Assembly: GCA_020638175.1 (NCBI GenBank)
Contig: JACKJA010000002.1
Coordinates: 1,674,001 to 1,738,000, forward strand
From: Rhodospirillales bacterium
GTDB taxonomy: Bacteria; Pseudomonadota; Alphaproteobacteria; Micavibrionales; Micavibrionaceae
DNA: 64,000 bases
Reading direction: 5' to 3'
Part shown: positions 60,705 to 64,000 of the stretch, in pieces
Position numbering within the stretch: the first letter of the stretch is position 1
Layout: the number at the start of each line of letters is the position of its first letter
Translations under genes and position numbers: made by a program
Notes under the pieces: generated by a model
Databases searched by the model: none
Told to the model about the DNA's origin: nothing
The model's input: the letters and a program-made list of their open reading frames with translations, nothing else

Positions 60705-63334
60705 TTCTTCATGACCTCGCTACTGTAAAGCTGTTCAATATTCACATCCTGTTCGGGCACTGGCTGCCCTTCAAGATACAAGGTCGTCCCGTTCTGCCGC
60801 AAAGAGGGCGTTTGCCCATTTTGTTCCAGCCCCGAAACAGCGAGTTCAGAAGGACCAAACATGTCTTTCTTCACATAGCTCATGACGGCATAAAGAGCAT
60901 AATCCGAAACCTCGATATTGCGGGCAATCACACGGCTGCCGTCCTTTGAAACAATCCCGGCCCCAACCTTTGTCAAAACGCTGTCTTCAACCGTCAGTTG
61001 GCTCTCTTCACCGGCAGAAACAGCCTTATCATGAACATTTTCCGTCTCCAGCCCCTTGATATAAACAAGACTGCCGGAAAAATCGACGGCATCACCGCCA
61101 ATATTTTCATACCGTGTTGACATAATTTTTCCCTTCGAAAAATCACTGTCAAACGCATCGGAACGGCTCGATGAGAAAAGCGCATTCTGAATCGTAAATT
61201 CTGATTTCACGACATTAAGGGCATCTTCCGCCTGCGTACCGTCAAAATGAACATGATCTACCAGAACAGGCGATTTGTAAAAATTCACCGCTCCGGTCAA
61301 AGACAACATACCATCAACCAAAGCCTCCGTATCCTTGATCGTGACATATTGCAAAACAGATGGCTCTTTCGCCTCCAAAACATAAATCCCTTTCCAGGAA
61401 TCAGTCGCCGGTTCAAATGTAATGGGCTTGCCGTCTTCACCTTGAGCATGCAAAGCCCCCTTGATGATAAAATAAGCATCATTGTCAAACGACAACGTCG
61501 CGCCGGCCTCAATAGTCAGCGGTCGATCAAAAACAAGCGGTGTTTTCACATGCCATTTTCCCGCTCCGATAAAATAGCCCTGTTTCTTTTTTTGCACGAA
61601 CGCGGGAAATTTTTCATTCCCATGATCAAGCGGATTATAGAGATCGGTCATAAACGTATAATTGTTTTTAGTCCGCCGCTTGTAACCGCCATATGAAGTT
61701 TCAACCGTAAACCGGGCATCCTGCACGCCAGTCTTGTCCGTTTTAATTTCTAACACACCGTTGTTATCCGAAGAGGGCGGAATAACGGACGGAAAAGCAA
61801 TATCCATTGGAACGCCATCATACATAATTGTCTCAAGAGCAACGGGCACATCCAGCAGATTAAATAGCTTCAGCCGCCCATCGTCATAATGACGGACCAG
61901 AACGTGATCGAAAAAATGTTTGACCTGTTCCGGGGTTGGCGCCCCTTGCGATAGCGTTTCCCCGGCCTCTTCCGGCATATCAACAGCTTGGGCCAGCGCC
62001 CGGACCTTTTCAACATTATGCATCAACGGTGTCAGATCCGTTTCAGCATTGTTCGGGAAAAAACCGTGATAGTAATCATAAATATCGGGTATATCCTCGG
62101 CCGCTGCCAAAACGACATCTTTATTAAGGTTAAACCGGCCCTGCCCCACGGGAGAAGCCGTCGCCAACGCGAAAATCCATGTCGATGGCGAGTCATACAT
62201 ACTCAAAATCGGGTTCTGATCCCCGTCAATCTCGGCAAAATTTCCTTGGTCCGTCGTAATAGGTTCCAGCTTCAGAGTATAAGGATTGAAGTAGTGGCGT
62301 GTATTCCCGTTGGATAGCGTATGAAAATTATTCCATACCGTCGCGGCAATCGCCGCCCGTGTATAATAATCCGTATCCAGAACATCCAGAATTTTGCCGC
62401 TGGAAAATTTCTCGGCTACATAACTGAAATGACGGCGCGATATCGAACGTTCCATATATTTGTTTTCCTGATAGATCGAGGGAAACAGATATTTATCGGA
62501 CAGACGATAACCGGGATATGGTTCTGAAGTAATCCGGTCATGGTGCCATATTTGTTCATCACCGAATTTAAAAATAATGGACTCTTTCGCCTGTTGCTTT
62601 TCGAGCAATTCCTTGGACATATGCTCTTCAATATTCATCACGCCCCACGATTTACCGTTCACGAACACGCGGATATAGTTGTGACGCGTTGTGATAACCC
62701 CGGTTTCGCGGACAAATCTCTGAAAAACCTGATCATAAGGATACTGCCGTGACCCCGGCTTATGAAGGGAAAAGCGCTTAAACCCTAAAACAGTGTGATC
62801 CCCCTTTAACGAAACCCGCAAACTCATCCTCATTTTGGAACGCCAATGATCGTACAGGTCACCCTTCAGACGAATACGCGCCTTGTAGGTTTTTCCCTTA
62901 TAGCGGATTTTTGCGTTAACTTCGCGAGGATCAACCAGAACACGGTTTTCAAGAGCTTTTTCCCGGTCCTCTAGAATAGTCTGGTAATCCTGAAATTTTA
63001 CATCAATATCAATGCGCTCAAGAGGCTGGCGATCAGGAAAGCCTGACAGCTTTGACAAGACAATCCGGGGCACACGCACCAAAATCATTTCCGGAAAGCT
63101 TTTTATAAGCCCCAAAGCCGTGCCGCCGCGCCCCTCTCCCAGTTCACCCAGCTCAGAAACACCGTACAAACCGGTCAGGCTGGCAAACCCCCAGTCCTGC
63201 GCAATAATCGTATCAAGAGTAGCATAAGCTTCTTCCTTGATCGTCTCCTTATCGAGACTCAGAACAAGAACAACCGCGAGCACCAAAAATCCCAGCAACA
63301 AAGATAAACGCGGTTTGGGAGTTTTAATGATCAT
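60701..63334 (-). CDS. CotH kinase-family protein with C-terminal beta-helix
   Basis: 877 residues. N-terminal membrane anchor (LLLGFLVLAVVLVLSL), then the CotH-type kinase domain about 130-450 (KARIRLKGDLYDHWRSKMR, YIRVFVNGKSWGVMNIEEHM, FNPYTLKLEPITTDQGNF). C-terminal about 610-850 is a right-handed parallel beta-helix (LTIEAGATLSFDNDAYFIIK, VLQYVTIKDTEALVDGMLSL). CotH proteins of spores phosphorylate coat proteins; here a surface or periplasmic target is likely. In the family's metal loop the aspartates appear as TTDQGNF. The gene starts 27 bases after the DUF4956 gene. Confidence 0.82.
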   Translation of the reverse strand: MIIKTPKPRLSLLLGFLVLAVVLVLSLDKETIKEEAYATLDTIIAQDWGFASLTGLYGVSELGELGEGRGGTALGLIKSFPEMILVRVPRIVLSKLSGFPDRQPLERIDIDVKFQDYQTILEDREKALENRVLVDPREVNAKIRYKGKTYKARIRLKGDLYDHWRSKMRMSLRVSLKGDHTVLGFKRFSLHKPGSRQYPYDQVFQRFVRETGVITTRHNYIRVFVNGKSWGVMNIEEHMSKELLEKQQAKESIIFKFGDEQIWHHDRITSEPYPGYRLSDKYLFPSIYQENKYMERSISRRHFSYVAEKFSSGKILDVLDTDYYTRAAIAATVWNNFHTLSNGNTRHYFNPYTLKLEPITTDQGNFAEIDGDQNPILSMYDSPSTWIFALATASPVGQGRFNLNKDVVLAAAEDIPDIYDYYHGFFPNNAETDLTPLMHNVEKVRALAQAVDMPEEAGETLSQGAPTPEQVKHFFDHVLVRHYDDGRLKLFNLLDVPVALETIMYDGVPMDIAFPSVIPPSSDNNGVLEIKTDKTGVQDARFTVETSYGGYKRRTKNNYTFMTDLYNPLDHGNEKFPAFVQKKKQGYFIGAGKWHVKTPLVFDRPLTIEAGATLSFDNDAYFIIKGALHAQGEDGKPITFEPATDSWKGIYVLEAKEPSVLQYVTIKDTEALVDGMLSLTGAVNFYKSPVLVDHVHFDGTQAEDALNVVKSEFTIQNALFSSSRSDAFDSDFSKGKIMSTRYENIGGDAVDFSGSLVYIKGLETENVHDKAVSAGEESQLTVEDSVLTKVGAGIVSKDGSRVIARNIEVSDYALYAVMSYVKKDMFGPSELAVSGLEQNGQTPSLRQNGTTLYLEGQPVPEQDVNIEQLYSSEVMKK

Positions 63335-63361
63335 GTTTTACGCCAACGGTAAAAAAGATGA

Positions 63362-64000
63362 CTACCAATTCGTCTTCGCTTCGAAAAACGAACAGGTCAT
63401 GCCCTTCACCTTGCTTTTCAATGTTTTAAAGAGATCGTCCAGACTTGCGCCTTTATCAGGCACAACAAGCAAAACCGCTGTATTGCCCTTTTCGCCGTAA
63501 TCCAGCCGCACAACCTTCAAACTACTGACCTTATTCTGGATATGGTCCAGAATATCTTCAAAATGGACATCACCGTTATTCCAGTTCAAAACCATATTGT
63601 ATTCAGCTGTCTGACCGATTTTCCTGTTAGAGAGCCAAAGATAGATCACACATAAAATAATCATGCTGACAACGGTCGTTATCAGAACCTGCCCCGCGCC
63701 ATAACCAAGCCCCAAAGCAATCGCCAGAAACAGGTAAACAAGCTCCTCCGGCTCTTTAATAGGGGTTCGGAAACGAACGATGGACAAAGCACCAACGAGC
63801 CCCAAAGACAGGGCGAGCGATGATTTAACAATCAAAATCACAAGGAACACAACTGCTGCCAATATCGGAATAATCGAACCAATATGATTTTTTCCCGTCA
63901 GGGAAAATGAGCGGCGAATATAAAATTCCCTGACAATAAATGACATAATCAGGCAAATCATAAAACTGACCAAAGTCGGCACAAGTTCTGTCTGCCCCTG
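63362..64000 (-). CDS. DUF4956 membrane protein (partial at right edge)
   Basis: At least 212 residues; the frame is open to the window edge, and the first usable start inside is GTG 63982, so the true start lies outside. At least three membrane segments (IGSIIPILAAVVFLVILIV, YLFLAIALGLGYGAGQVLIT, VVSMIILCVIYLWL), with the family motif LGLVGALSIVRFRTPIKEPE. The cytosolic C-terminal domain ends at EAKTNW. DUF4956 proteins are habitually grouped with VTC and CotH proteins, as here. Confidence 0.85.
   Translation of the reverse strand, partial: QGQTELVPTLVSFMICLIMSFIVREFYIRRSFSLTGKNHIGSIIPILAAVVFLVILIVKSSLALSLGLVGALSIVRFRTPIKEPEELVYLFLAIALGLGYGAGQVLITTVVSMIILCVIYLWLSNRKIGQTAEYNMVLNWNNGDVHFEDILDHIQNKVSSLKVVRLDYGEKGNTAVLLVVPDKGASLDDLFKTLKSKVKGMTCSFFEAKTNW

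Noticed and set aside
1..64000. CRISPR array, rRNA operon, transposase or integrase
   Set aside because: No regularly spaced repeats, rRNA sequence or recombinase motifs were found.

Overview
The window looks like an alphaproteobacterial chromosome: MucR-type regulator, TIGR02186 protein beside a TauE/SafE permease, phasin, MidA-type methyltransferase, UbiE/UbiK, and a PgeF-MidA-Lgt block divergent from UbiK-YbjN-ProC. A member of the Micavibrionales/Rhodospirillales side of the class is my guess, not something the sequence proves. No rRNA, transposase, integrase or CRISPR array was found.

Positions 1 to about 17,790 are an accessory island that stops at the 3' end of a tRNA-Gly(CCC) gene, a usual integration site. 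From left to right it holds a HipA-type kinase toxin with the tail of a probable antitoxin, a DUF3768 protein and two small genes, and then a four-gene cluster that is the most unusual content of the window: an XRE regulator with a TrmB-like sensor half, two tandem proteins that resemble divergent tRNA-dependent cyclodipeptide synthases, and a DUF2156 protein (the fold of aminoacyl-tRNA-dependent lysyl-phosphatidylglycerol synthases). ArdC antirestriction and DUF429 genes follow. The rest is a minus-strand defence block read from the tRNA inward: Phd-type antitoxin, HsdM, HsdS, HsdR, a GHKL ATPase with a PD-(D/E)XK nuclease end, and a retron whose reverse transcriptase is fused to a TOPRIM domain. 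The retron non-coding RNA can be read directly: 13-nt complementary a1/a2 ends, a hairpin-rich body, and a promoter whose -10 box ends 6 nt before a1.

From 17,865 to the end the sequence is mostly core genome: OmpA-like lipoprotein, TrkH, RecX, a PAS histidine kinase, phasin, an EnvZ/OmpR-like pair, branched-chain aminotransferase, two large acidic unknown proteins, an rplY-pth-ychF-unknown-add run, prs, the pgeF-midA-lgt and ubiK-ybjN-proC blocks, mucR, tsaB, an atypical polysaccharide deacetylase, a tauE-TIGR02186-usp-nfuA operon, murJ-trpS, a NYN nuclease-like gene with an attenuator-like leader, ubiE, coaBC-dut, mutS followed by a TPR-sulfotransferase, tRNA-Lys(CTT) and tRNA-Ser(CGA), and a VTC-CotH-DUF4956 cluster that runs off the right edge.

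Smaller accessory marks sit inside the core part: a decayed second copy of the pgeF 3' end beside two small unknown genes (36,998-37,864), and a 122-bp palindromic element that covers the start of mutS (55,087-55,208).
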